Source: Leisingera sp. ANG-M1
Lineage (GTDB): Bacteria; Pseudomonadota; Alphaproteobacteria; Rhodobacterales; Rhodobacteraceae
Assembly (NCBI RefSeq): GCF_000813745.1
Contig: NZ_JWLC01000019.1
Span: 62,001 to 126,000 of the forward strand
Length of the DNA stretch: 64,000 bases
Direction of reading: 5' to 3'
This document shows positions 7,937-15,867 of the stretch, in pieces (the stretch's first letter is position 1; each line of letters begins with the position of its first letter). The notes under the pieces were generated by a model that was not told the DNA's origin, searched no databases, and saw nothing but the letters and a program-made list of their open reading frames with translations. Both the position numbers and the translations under genes were made by a program.

Positions 7937-9235
7937 TCAGTAGCCGAAGACGCGGGGCAGCCAGAGCGACAGGTCAGGCCAGAAGCTGGTGAGGAACACC
8001 ACCGGCAGGTAGCCGAGCAGGATCAGGGTCATGGCGGGGCGGATCACCTTGGTGACCGGCACCTGGCCGACGCGGGCGCCAAGGTAGAGGATCGAGGCAT
8101 AAGGTGGTGTGACGCCGCCCATCGCGGTGTTGACGCCCATGATCGCGGCGAACTGGATCGGGCTGACGCCGATCGCCTGCATCAGCGGCAGCAGGAGCGG
8201 CGCAATCAGGATGATGGCAGTAACGTCGTTCACCACCATGCCAACCAGGAATAAGAGGATGTTGATGAGGACGAGCAGCAGCGCCTTGTTCTCGGTGATC
8301 GAGAAGATGCCTTCGACGATCGCTTGCGGCACGCTTTCCAGCACAAACATCTGACTGAGGATCATCGAGAACAGGATCATCAGCATGATCGCGCCCACCG
8401 AGGTTGCCGCTTCGCGCCCCGCGCCGAGGAAGGTGCGGATGTCGAGGCCCTTGTAGATCAGGAAGCCGACGGGCACGGCGTAGATCACGGCGACGGCTGC
8501 GGCCTCGGTCGGGGTCATGATGCCGCCGTAGATGCCGCCGAGGATGATCACCGGCATCAAAAGCGCCGGGGTAGCCTTGAGCCCGCGGGTTGTGGCCTCG
8601 GACATGAAGGCCTGGCCTTTGAGCGGTTCGGCAAGCTGCAGCGGGAACTTGCGGGCCATGCGGATGTTCACCACCGAGAAGGAGGACATGATCAGCAGAC
8701 CCGGGCCGAGGGTGGCGAGGAAACAGGCGAGGATCGAGGTGTCGGTGACCCAGCCGTAGACGATCATGGTGACCGAGGGCGGAATCAGCAGGCCCAGCAG
8801 CGAGGCATTGGCGATGAGGGCTGTGGCGTATTCGCGGGGGTATCCCTGTTTCTCCATCTCGGGGATCAGCAGCGGGCCGATGGCGGCCACGCCGGTGAGG
8901 CCGGAGCCGGAGATCGCACCAATGAGGGCGCAGGACACAGTGGCGACAACGCCCAAGCCGCCGCGCAGGTGGCCGATGAAGATGTTGACGAAATTCAATA
9001 GCGAAGCAGCGATGCCGGAGACACTCATGATCGTGCCGGCCAGCACGAACAGCGGGATTGCCAGCAGTACCGGGTTGCCCAGCTGCTGGAATCCCCAGAG
9101 CATGTTGCCCTTCATCACCACGTCGCCAGCGAAATACATCACCATCAGACCGGCGCCAAAGCAGTAGGGGAGCGGCACGCCCAGGGTCAGCAGCAGGACC
9201 AGGACCAGAACGGCAAGGAGGGCAATCTCGATCAT
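7937..9235 (-). CDS. TRAP transporter large permease (DctM family)
   Basis: 432 aa from the ATG at 9235, one base after the stop of the small subunit gene. About twelve hydrophobic segments cover the protein. It carries DctM hallmarks such as GVPLPYCFGAGLMV, IPLFVLAG, LLGLLIPPSVTMIVYG and GGIYGGIMTPTEAAAVAVIYA. It forms the ion-coupled channel with the DctQ subunit. A longer start inside the previous gene exists but gives a charged, non-membrane N-terminus and is disfavoured. Confidence 0.93.
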   Translation of the reverse strand: MIEIALLAVLVLVLLLTLGVPLPYCFGAGLMVMYFAGDVVMKGNMLWGFQQLGNPVLLAIPLFVLAGTIMSVSGIAASLLNFVNIFIGHLRGGLGVVATVSCALIGAISGSGLTGVAAIGPLLIPEMEKQGYPREYATALIANASLLGLLIPPSVTMIVYGWVTDTSILACFLATLGPGLLIMSSFSVVNIRMARKFPLQLAEPLKGQAFMSEATTRGLKATPALLMPVIILGGIYGGIMTPTEAAAVAVIYAVPVGFLIYKGLDIRTFLGAGREAATSVGAIMLMILFSMILSQMFVLESVPQAIVEGIFSITENKALLLVLINILLFLVGMVVNDVTAIILIAPLLLPLMQAIGVSPIQFAAIMGVNTAMGGVTPPYASILYLGARVGQVPVTKVIRPAMTLILLGYLPVVFLTSFWPDLSLWLPRVFGY

Positions 9236-9236
9236 C

Positions 9237-9719
9237 TCAGGCTTCCTTTTGCGCCGGGAGGGGGGAGAACAGGGCACGGATATGCAGGGCCAGATGCCAG
9301 GCGGTGAAAGCCATCATCAGGACCATGCCGATGAACAGGGCGGCATCGACGTAGAAAGTCGGCAGGTAGAGCGTCGGACTTTCGCGCCAGACCCGCTGAG
9401 AATACTTCCAGAAGTCCCAGGCCCAGGAGGTGAGCCAGAGGCCGACGGTCAGGCTGATCACCTCACCGATGATGGCGAGCACCTGGTGCTGGCGTTCGGA
9501 GGACAGGAAGATCTCGAGCACGTTGGCGCGAATGTGGGTGTTCTCGCGCGAGGCGTTCACGGCGCCCAGCATGTAGAGCCAGAGTGTCGGGTAGAGCAGG
9601 CTTTCCTCCAGTCCCATCACCGGGATTTCCAGCACATAGCGGGTGATCACCTGGAAAAATTGGCCGAGCGCCACCAGGCAGATCAGCACTGTCAGCAGTA
9701 CACTGAAGGCGCGTGTCAT
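9237..9719 (-). CDS. TRAP transporter small permease (DctQ family)
   Basis: 160 aa from ATG at 9719, preceded by GGGAGGGG on the - strand. Four predicted helices, with the conserved pattern FFQVITRYVLEIPVMGLEES near the N-terminus. It pairs with the adjacent DctM protein. First gene of the operon; a divergent LysR gene lies 145 bp away, so the promoter and operator are expected at 9720-9864. Confidence 0.88.
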   Translation of the reverse strand: MTRAFSVLLTVLICLVALGQFFQVITRYVLEIPVMGLEESLLYPTLWLYMLGAVNASRENTHIRANVLEIFLSSERQHQVLAIIGEVISLTVGLWLTSWAWDFWKYSQRVWRESPTLYLPTFYVDAALFIGMVLMMAFTAWHLALHIRALFSPLPAQKEA

Positions 9720-9864
9720 GTTCCCCTCCCTTTTGGGCGGATACAGGCGGTGCATCCGTGGCAGGGAAACTTGCGGGTGCGAGGTATTAAGTCAAAGCGA
9801 TTAAATTGATTGATGAATAGGGTTGCTTTATGGTTTGTGAAAAATGTGAAGGAAATCAAAGGCC
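9720..9864. promoter_or_regulatory. Divergent promoter region, TRAP/amine-dehydrogenase operon and LysR gene
   Basis: 145 bp with an AT-rich core (about 9786-9850) that contrasts with the surrounding GC-rich DNA. A weak dyad TCAA (9792-9795) N10 TTGA (9806-9809) is visible in it. The divergent layout is typical for LysR autoregulation and activation of the target operon. No convincing -35/-10 pair can be fixed by eye. Confidence 0.45.
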
Positions 9865-10821
9865 ATGAACCTGAGCTTTCGTCAGCTACAGGCCTTCCGG
9901 GAGGTGATGCGGACCGGATCGGTGTCCGATGCGGCGCGAATTCTGGGGCGGACTCAGCCTGCGGTCTCTGCCTTAATCGCTAACCTTGAGAGCGAGCTGG
10001 GGATCAATTTGTTCCGCCGCCAGCGGGGAAAGATGGCACCGACGCCCGAGGCACAGTATTTTCTGAGCGAGGCGGAGGCGATCCTGGACCGGCTGGCGCT
10101 GTCGACCCGCACCATGCGCGAGATCGGGGCGCTGGCGAAAGGGAGGTTGAACATCGCCTGCATGCCGGCAGCGGCGAGCCTGCTGATGCCGCAGCTCTTG
10201 GGAGAGTTCCTGCAGGACAAGCCGGAGGTGCGGGCGTCCCTGATGATGCGGGCCTCGCCGGTGATCGAGGAATGGGTTGCCTCGCAGCAGTATGACATCG
10301 GGCTGGGCGAGACGCCAAAGCCGTCAGCGGCGATTGAGACGGTGGATTTTCAGATGGACTGCGTCTGTGCGATCCCTGCAGGCGATCCCCTGGCAGAGCT
10401 GGAAGCGGTAGAGGCGCGGCATCTGTCGGGCAAGCCGATGGCAGCGCTGCAAGAGGGGCACCCGAACCTGATTGCAACCTTGCGGGCGTTTGAGGCACAG
10501 AAGGCGCGGTTTGAGCATCGCTTCGAACTTCGGACCTTTCATCCGGCGCTGACTCTGGTGGAGAAGGGGCTGTGCTACTGCGTGTGCGATCCGATCACTG
10601 CCGCCGGGTACGTGAACATGCGGCCGGACCCGCGGCCGGTGGTGTTCCGGCCGTTTCGCCCTGGTGTGGCGCTGGAGGTATCAGTGATGCAGCCTGCGCA
10701 CCGGCCGCCCTCTGCATTGGCAAATGAGTTTGCCAAGCTCTTGGGGTCGGCCCTTGAGGGGATCAACGGGATGTTTCGTGCCGGGCCGCAGGACGGCCCG
10801 GCGCAGCGGGTCAAAGCTTGA
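9865..10821 (+). CDS. LysR-family transcriptional regulator (NocR/OccR-like)
   Basis: 318 aa. The winged HTH is at about residues 1-62: FRQLQAFREVMRTGSVSDAA and then ARILGRTQPAVSALIANLE. The effector-binding domain follows. The N-terminal style resembles the opine regulators NocR/OccR, which fits control of the divergent TRAP and opine-oxidase-type genes. Its 3' end overlaps the convergent aldehyde dehydrogenase gene by 11 bp. Confidence 0.88.
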   Translation: MNLSFRQLQAFREVMRTGSVSDAARILGRTQPAVSALIANLESELGINLFRRQRGKMAPTPEAQYFLSEAEAILDRLALSTRTMREIGALAKGRLNIACMPAAASLLMPQLLGEFLQDKPEVRASLMMRASPVIEEWVASQQYDIGLGETPKPSAAIETVDFQMDCVCAIPAGDPLAELEAVEARHLSGKPMAALQEGHPNLIATLRAFEAQKARFEHRFELRTFHPALTLVEKGLCYCVCDPITAAGYVNMRPDPRPVVFRPFRPGVALEVSVMQPAHRPPSALANEFAKLLGSALEGINGMFRAGPQDGPAQRVKA

Positions 10822-12196
10822 TCACCGCCATTTTGTCTTGGGTCATGTCATGCATGGTGTAGCCGATACCGCCGGTGTTGTAGCCGGACTGGCGGCGGCC
10901 GGCGAAGGGCATCCAGTCAACGCGGAAGGCGGTGTGGTCGTTGACCATGACCGCGGTGGCGTCGAGCTGGCGGACGGCCTGCATGGCGGTGTCCAGGCTT
11001 TGGGTGAAGACCGCGGCCTGGAAGGCGAAGGGCAGATTGTTTGCAGTTTCAAAGGCTTCCTCGACGCTGTTGGTGCTGTAGACGCAGATCACCGGGCCAA
11101 AGATTTCCAGCTGCGAGACGCGGGCGTCTGCAGGCGGGTCCAATAGAACGGTTGGCGCGTAGGTGGTTTCACCGAGGCGTTTTCCTCCTGTGAGCAGCTT
11201 GGCGCCGCCGTTTACGGCCTCGTTCACCCATTCCTCGATCCGGTCGACCTCGCCGGGGCGGATCAGCGGGCCGCAGTCGGTGGTGGGATCTGTGGCGTCA
11301 CCGACTTTCAGCGCATTCGCGGCCTCTGCCAGTTTCTGCGCGATCTCTTCGGCTTTGGCAGAGGGAGCGAACACGCGCTGAACCGAAACACAGACCTGGC
11401 CGGAGTGGTAGAAACCGCCCTTGGCCAAGGCCGGGATCATGGCATCGGTATCCGCGTCTTCACCCACGATCACAGGCGCCGCGCCGCCGTGTTCCAAGGC
11501 GCAGCGGGTCCCGGGAGCGAGTTTGGAGCGCAGCATCCAGCCGACGCGGGCGGAGCCGATGAACGAGAAGAAACCAACGCGGGTGTCGGTGATCATCTGC
11601 TCGGCGACCTCGTTACTGCAGACCACGGAGCGGCACCAGTCCTGCGGCAATCCGGCCTCGTGCAGCATGGCAACAAAGGCCTGGCACGAGAGCGGTGTGT
11701 CCATTGCCGGTTTGACGATCACCGGGCAGCCTGTGGCGACGGCGGGCGCCACCTGGTGCACGATCAGGTTCAGCGGGTGGTTGAAGGCGCTGGCGGCCAC
11801 CACCACGCCGATCGGCTCGCGCTGGGTAAAGGCGATGCGGCCCGCGCCTGCGGCAGTCAGATCCATCGGGATTTCCTTACCGGTCATCTGGCCGATCTCA
11901 TGAACGCATAGCTCCACCCCGTCGATGGCGCGTTTGACCTCGACCTTGGCGTCGACCAGCGGCTTGCCGCCCTCGCTGGCGATCAGCAGGGCCAGCTCGT
12001 CAAAGCGCGCCTCCATCAGCCGAGCGGTTTTCTTGAGGATTTCGATGCGCTGATAGGCAGGCAGCCAGGCGCTGCGCTGGCGGAAGAGGCCATGCGCAGT
12101 GTCCAGCATTGCGTCGATCTGTTCCCAGCTGCTGGTCTCGACGGTGCCGATGCGTTCCAGGCTGTAGGGATTCACGACTTCTACGGTTTTGCTCAT
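10811..12196 (-). CDS. NAD(P)-dependent aldehyde dehydrogenase
   Basis: 461 aa. The catalytic Cys lies in GQVCVSVQRVF, the Glu in LEHGGAAPV, and the cofactor loop in FIGSARVGW. The ATG at 12196 overlaps the stop of the upstream ThDP-enzyme gene (ATGA), so the two are coupled; a GTG nine bases earlier is possible but poorly spaced. It should oxidise an aldehyde to the acid. The aldehyde may come from the ThDP enzyme in the same operon, but its identity is unknown. Confidence 0.88.
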   Translation of the reverse strand: MSKTVEVVNPYSLERIGTVETSSWEQIDAMLDTAHGLFRQRSAWLPAYQRIEILKKTARLMEARFDELALLIASEGGKPLVDAKVEVKRAIDGVELCVHEIGQMTGKEIPMDLTAAGAGRIAFTQREPIGVVVAASAFNHPLNLIVHQVAPAVATGCPVIVKPAMDTPLSCQAFVAMLHEAGLPQDWCRSVVCSNEVAEQMITDTRVGFFSFIGSARVGWMLRSKLAPGTRCALEHGGAAPVIVGEDADTDAMIPALAKGGFYHSGQVCVSVQRVFAPSAKAEEIAQKLAEAANALKVGDATDPTTDCGPLIRPGEVDRIEEWVNEAVNGGAKLLTGGKRLGETTYAPTVLLDPPADARVSQLEIFGPVICVYSTNSVEEAFETANNLPFAFQAAVFTQSLDTAMQAVRQLDATAVMVNDHTAFRVDWMPFAGRRQSGYNTGGIGYTMHDMTQDKMAVIKL

Positions 12197-13857
12197 ATCA
12201 GACACGCCTTTGCTGCCAGTTCGTCAATCAGGACGCGCTGATTTTCGCTGTAATCGACGGGGACATCAATCAGATGCACGCCGCCCGCGGCAAAGGCGGC
12301 CTCGAAGGTGGGCGCGAGGTCTTCGGTGCGGGTGATCCGGTGGCCGGTGGCACCATAGCTGTTGGCATACTGCACAAAATCAGGATTGTTGAACTCCAGC
12401 CCCCAGTCGTCAAAGCCCGCGTGCGATTGCTTCCAGCGGATCATGCCGTAGGAGCTGTCGTTTAGCACCGTGACCACCAGGTTGAGGTTCAGGCGGACAG
12501 CAGTTTCCAACTCTTGGCTGTTCATCATAAAGCCGCCGTCACCGCAGATCGCCATCACCCGCCGGTTCGGGTAGAGCTTGGCCGCCATCATCGCCGAGGG
12601 CAGGCCCGCACCCATTGTCGCCAGGGCGTTGTCTAGTAGCACGGTGTTGGGCTGATAAGCCTTGTAGTTCCGGGCGTACCAGATTTTGTAGATGCCATTA
12701 TCCAGTGCGATGATATCGCAGTCTGCCATCACTTTGCGGGTGTCCGCGACCAGACGCTGCGGAATGATCGGGAAGCGGGGGTCTTCCGAGCCTTCGGAGG
12801 TGTGTTTCTCAGTCTCTTGCTTGATGCGCTGGAAGTAGCCGCGGTCGAAATCCAAGGGGCCGCCAAGGATTTCACCCAGGCGGGTGATGGATTGGGCGAG
12901 GTCGCCGACCACCTCGACCTGCGGGAAGTAAACCTGGTCGACCTGGGCGGCCTTGTAGTTCACATGGATGACCTTGGTGCCGCCCTCCTCCATGAAGAAG
13001 GGCGGTTTTTCGACCACGTCGTGGCCAACGTTGATAATCAGGTCGGCGCGGTCGATGGCGCAGTGCAGGTAGTCGCCATCGGACAGCGCAGCGGTGCCCA
13101 GAAACAGGTCCGAACGCTCGTCGATCACCCCTTTGCCCATCTGGGTGTTGAAGAAGGGGATTTGCGCCGCCTCGGCAAAGGCGCTGAGGGCGGAGCGGGC
13201 ATCCTTGCGGTTGGCGCCGGCCCCCAGCAGCAGCAGGGGCATCTTGGCGTTGCGGATCAGCTCGGCCGCTTCGTTCAGCACGGTGTCGCCGGCCACCGCG
13301 TAATGGCGGGGGTGGGGCTGTAGAACGGGTTCGTCGGTGTCCTCGGCGGCAATGTCTTCGGGCAGTTCCAGCAGGACCGCGCCGGGGCGTTCCTCTTCGG
13401 CGACACGGAAGGCCTCGCGGATCAGGGCGGGGATGGTGTTGCCGTGCACGATCTGCTTGGACATCTTGCAGATCGGGGCGAACAGGCCGACCACGTCGAT
13501 GATCTGGAACTGGCCTTGTTTCGATTTCTTGATCGGCTTCTGGCCGGTGATCATGATCAGCGGCATGCCGCCCAGATGGGCATAAGCCGCAGGGGTGGCA
13601 AAATTGGTGGCGCCGGGGCCAAGCGTGGCCATGCAGACACCGGCCTTGCCGGTGAGGCGGCCATAGGTGGCGGCCATGAAAGCGGCGCCTTGTTCGTGGC
13701 GGGTCAGAACCAGCTCAATTTTCGAAGTGCGCAGAGATTCCAGCACGTCGAGGTTTTCCTCGCCGGGGACGGCGAAGATATAGTCGACGCCTTCTGCCTC
13801 AAGGGCGGCGACTAGTAGATCGGAGGCTTTGACGGCAGCGGAACGGGTGTCAGGCAT
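12193..13857 (-). CDS. Thiamine-diphosphate enzyme, acetolactate synthase-like
   Basis: 554 aa with the three-domain ThDP fold. The catalytic Glu motif is RHEQGAAFMA near residue 53. The ThDP/Mg motif starts GDGGFMMN in the C-terminal domain and is followed by VTVLNDSSYGMI. Family members include acetolactate synthases and decarboxylases or lyases acting on 2-oxo acids. No ilvN-type regulatory subunit is present and the partners are an aldehyde dehydrogenase and a GltS-like protein. A catabolic 2-oxo acid reaction is therefore more likely than branched-chain synthesis, but this is inferred. Confidence 0.85.
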   Translation of the reverse strand: MPDTRSAAVKASDLLVAALEAEGVDYIFAVPGEENLDVLESLRTSKIELVLTRHEQGAAFMAATYGRLTGKAGVCMATLGPGATNFATPAAYAHLGGMPLIMITGQKPIKKSKQGQFQIIDVVGLFAPICKMSKQIVHGNTIPALIREAFRVAEEERPGAVLLELPEDIAAEDTDEPVLQPHPRHYAVAGDTVLNEAAELIRNAKMPLLLLGAGANRKDARSALSAFAEAAQIPFFNTQMGKGVIDERSDLFLGTAALSDGDYLHCAIDRADLIINVGHDVVEKPPFFMEEGGTKVIHVNYKAAQVDQVYFPQVEVVGDLAQSITRLGEILGGPLDFDRGYFQRIKQETEKHTSEGSEDPRFPIIPQRLVADTRKVMADCDIIALDNGIYKIWYARNYKAYQPNTVLLDNALATMGAGLPSAMMAAKLYPNRRVMAICGDGGFMMNSQELETAVRLNLNLVVTVLNDSSYGMIRWKQSHAGFDDWGLEFNNPDFVQYANSYGATGHRITRTEDLAPTFEAAFAAGGVHLIDVPVDYSENQRVLIDELAAKACLI

Positions 13858-13898
13858 GGGGGCTCCTGTTCAATAAATTTGTGAGTTCGGAGAAGAGG

Positions 13899-15407
13899 TT
13901 ATTCAGCGGCTTGCTGCTGCTCGGGTTCGGGGTACAGTTCGTCCATGGAGACCGAGCGGCCGTTATCAAGTACGATCCGAGCGTGGTAGCGTTTCAAGAG
14001 CCGCGGCTCGGCAGCGCCGCAGCTGTGGGCGATGATGCCGACCTCCTTTTTCATGTTCTTGGCGTAGTAGGCCACGCGTTCGGATTTGCTAGCAGGATCG
14101 AGGCCGAACTGCAGCTTGGGGTCATGGGTGGTTATGCCGGTGGGGCAGGTGTTCTTGTTGCACTGCAGGGCCTGGATGCAGCCCAGGGCAAACATGAAGC
14201 CGCGGGCGGAGTTCACGAAATCCGCGCCGGCGCAGAAAGCCCAGGCAACTTCGGACGGGTTGATCAGTTTGCCGCTGGCACAGACCTTGATGCGCTCGCG
14301 CAGGCCGTGGCGTTTCAGAATGTCGACGGCCAGCGGCAGGCTTTCGCGCAGCGGCATGCCCATGTTGTCGATCAGGCTCATCGGAGCGGCGCCGGTGCCG
14401 CCGTCGGCGCTGTCTATGGTGATGAAGTCCGGGGCGCTTTCGGGGCCGCGTTTTTGGATTTCCCGGCACAGAGAGTCGAGGAAGCCATAGGCGCCGATAA
14501 CCGTCTTGAAGCCCACCGGCTTGCCGGTCACGCCGCGGACATAAGCGATCATGTCCAAGAGGTCGTCGACGCAGTCGACTTCAGGGTGGCGGTTGGGGCT
14601 GATAGCGTCCTGACCAGGTTTCAGGCCGCGGATTTCGGCGATTTCCTCGGTCACTTTGGCGCCGGGCAGGATGCCGCCTTTGCCGGGCTTGGCGCCCTGG
14701 CTCAGCTTGATTTCGAACATGCGGACACTGTCGTGGCCGGCAACCTTGCGCAGCTTGTCCTCGTCAAAGCCGCCTTCGGGCTTGCGCACGCCAAACTTGC
14801 CAGTGCCGATCTGGAACACGATGTCGGCGCCGCTTTCCAAGTGATAGGGCGACAGGCCGCCCTCGCCGGTGTTGATCCAGATGCCCGCCTTTTTGGCGCC
14901 TTGCGACAAGGCGCGGACGGCCGGGACCGAAATGGCGCCATAGCTCATGCCGGAGATGTTGAAGAAGGAATCCGTGGTGTAGGGGTGGCGTGTGTAGGGG
15001 CCGATAGTGACGGCGGAGGGCTCCTTGGCGTCCTGTTCCAGCGTCGGGAAGGGGCAGTTCACGAAATAGACGGTGCCGGTCGACCGCAGGTCACGGGTGG
15101 AGCCGAAGGCGACGGTGGAGTCGACGTTCTTGGCCGCCCGGTAGGCCCAGGAGCGTTCGGCCCGGTTGAAAGGCATCTCCTCGCGGTCGAGCGCAAAGAA
15201 GTACTGCCGGAAGAACTCGCCCATATGTTCAAAGAAATAACGGAAGCGGGCGACGACCGGGTAGTTGCGGCGCAGGGTGCTTTCGGTCTGGGTCTTGTCG
15301 CGGAAATAGATCACCACCAGCCACAAGACGCCGGCACCAACGGCAAAGATGAACGCATAAGACAGGAATTCGAGCAGTGCGAGCACAATGCTGGATATCT
15401 GAGACAT
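13899..15407 (-). CDS. Membrane-anchored FMN/[3Fe-4S] glutamate synthase-like protein
   Basis: 502 aa from ATG at 15407 with AAGGAG upstream. One N-terminal transmembrane helix (about 7-35) precedes a GltB-type FMN barrel (about 115-460). The GltS [3Fe-4S] cysteines are kept: C410, C416 and C421 (GCIQALQCNKNTCPTG). The glutaminase domain of true GltB is absent, so ammonia or another amine donor would be needed. It is the first gene of an operon with the ThDP enzyme (41-bp gap) and aldehyde dehydrogenase. Stand-alone proteins of this kind have no well-defined reaction. Confidence 0.85.
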   Translation of the reverse strand: MSQISSIVLALLEFLSYAFIFAVGAGVLWLVVIYFRDKTQTESTLRRNYPVVARFRYFFEHMGEFFRQYFFALDREEMPFNRAERSWAYRAAKNVDSTVAFGSTRDLRSTGTVYFVNCPFPTLEQDAKEPSAVTIGPYTRHPYTTDSFFNISGMSYGAISVPAVRALSQGAKKAGIWINTGEGGLSPYHLESGADIVFQIGTGKFGVRKPEGGFDEDKLRKVAGHDSVRMFEIKLSQGAKPGKGGILPGAKVTEEIAEIRGLKPGQDAISPNRHPEVDCVDDLLDMIAYVRGVTGKPVGFKTVIGAYGFLDSLCREIQKRGPESAPDFITIDSADGGTGAAPMSLIDNMGMPLRESLPLAVDILKRHGLRERIKVCASGKLINPSEVAWAFCAGADFVNSARGFMFALGCIQALQCNKNTCPTGITTHDPKLQFGLDPASKSERVAYYAKNMKKEVGIIAHSCGAAEPRLLKRYHARIVLDNGRSVSMDELYPEPEQQQAAE

Positions 15408-15867
15408 GGTTTCCGTCGCTCCTTCAAGGGGTTTATCGGGCAGGTCTTGTTGCCGCCCTGGCAATTGTCACTACAGAATGCGCATGCTGCCTGCGCATTG
15501 CATTCACGTGCTGATCACATCCTGCGGAGCAGCAAAGCAGCAGCGGGCAAAGGGCCGCCGGTCTATAGCGTCCGGCTGAGGCGGCGGGCAGGGAGCAGCA
15601 CTGGGCGCGCGGTGCCGCCTTTGGAGTGTGCGTCAGCAGCCTGGAGGATGTCCAGACCAGGCCGGGTCATGCGGCAGGGATGAAAAGCCCGGCTTGCGCC
15701 TGGCAGCGCAGCCGGTACCGCCGCGCAGGGCGGCTTAATCAGAATTGTCATGCGGCACTCTTGTTGAGGTTTCGGCCGAGACTAAGGCAAATTTCTATGA
15801 CGTTTGCTTATGGAATGTATAACCCGGTCGCCAGGCGATTGTCCTGCCTAGGCTTCTGGTCGCAACA
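15408..15867. other. 460-bp intergenic region
   Basis: No convincing gene. It should hold the promoter of the GltS-like operon (see the dyad at 15477-15499) and the 3' end of the RTX gene transcript. No clear rho-independent terminator for the RTX gene was found; a weak AGGC/GCCT hairpin at about 15831-15852 is the only candidate. Confidence 0.5.
15477..15499. promoter_or_regulatory. Perfect dyad upstream of the GltS-like operon
   Basis: AATGCGCA (15477-15484), 7-nt spacer, TGCGCATT (15492-15499), about 70 bp upstream of the start at 15407. It has no U-tract and lies in the expected promoter zone, so an operator is more likely than a terminator. The regulator is unknown; none is encoded next to this operon. 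Confidence 0.4.

Noticed and set aside
10811-10821. 11-bp convergent overlap of the LysR and aldehyde dehydrogenase genes, considered as a sign of a frameshift
   Set aside because: Both C-termini look normal in length; small convergent overlaps are common in compact genomes.
13881-15683. 600-codon open frame on the + strand
   Set aside because: It is antisense to the GltS-like gene with its intact Fe-S motif, has no family pattern, and arises from GC-rich third positions.
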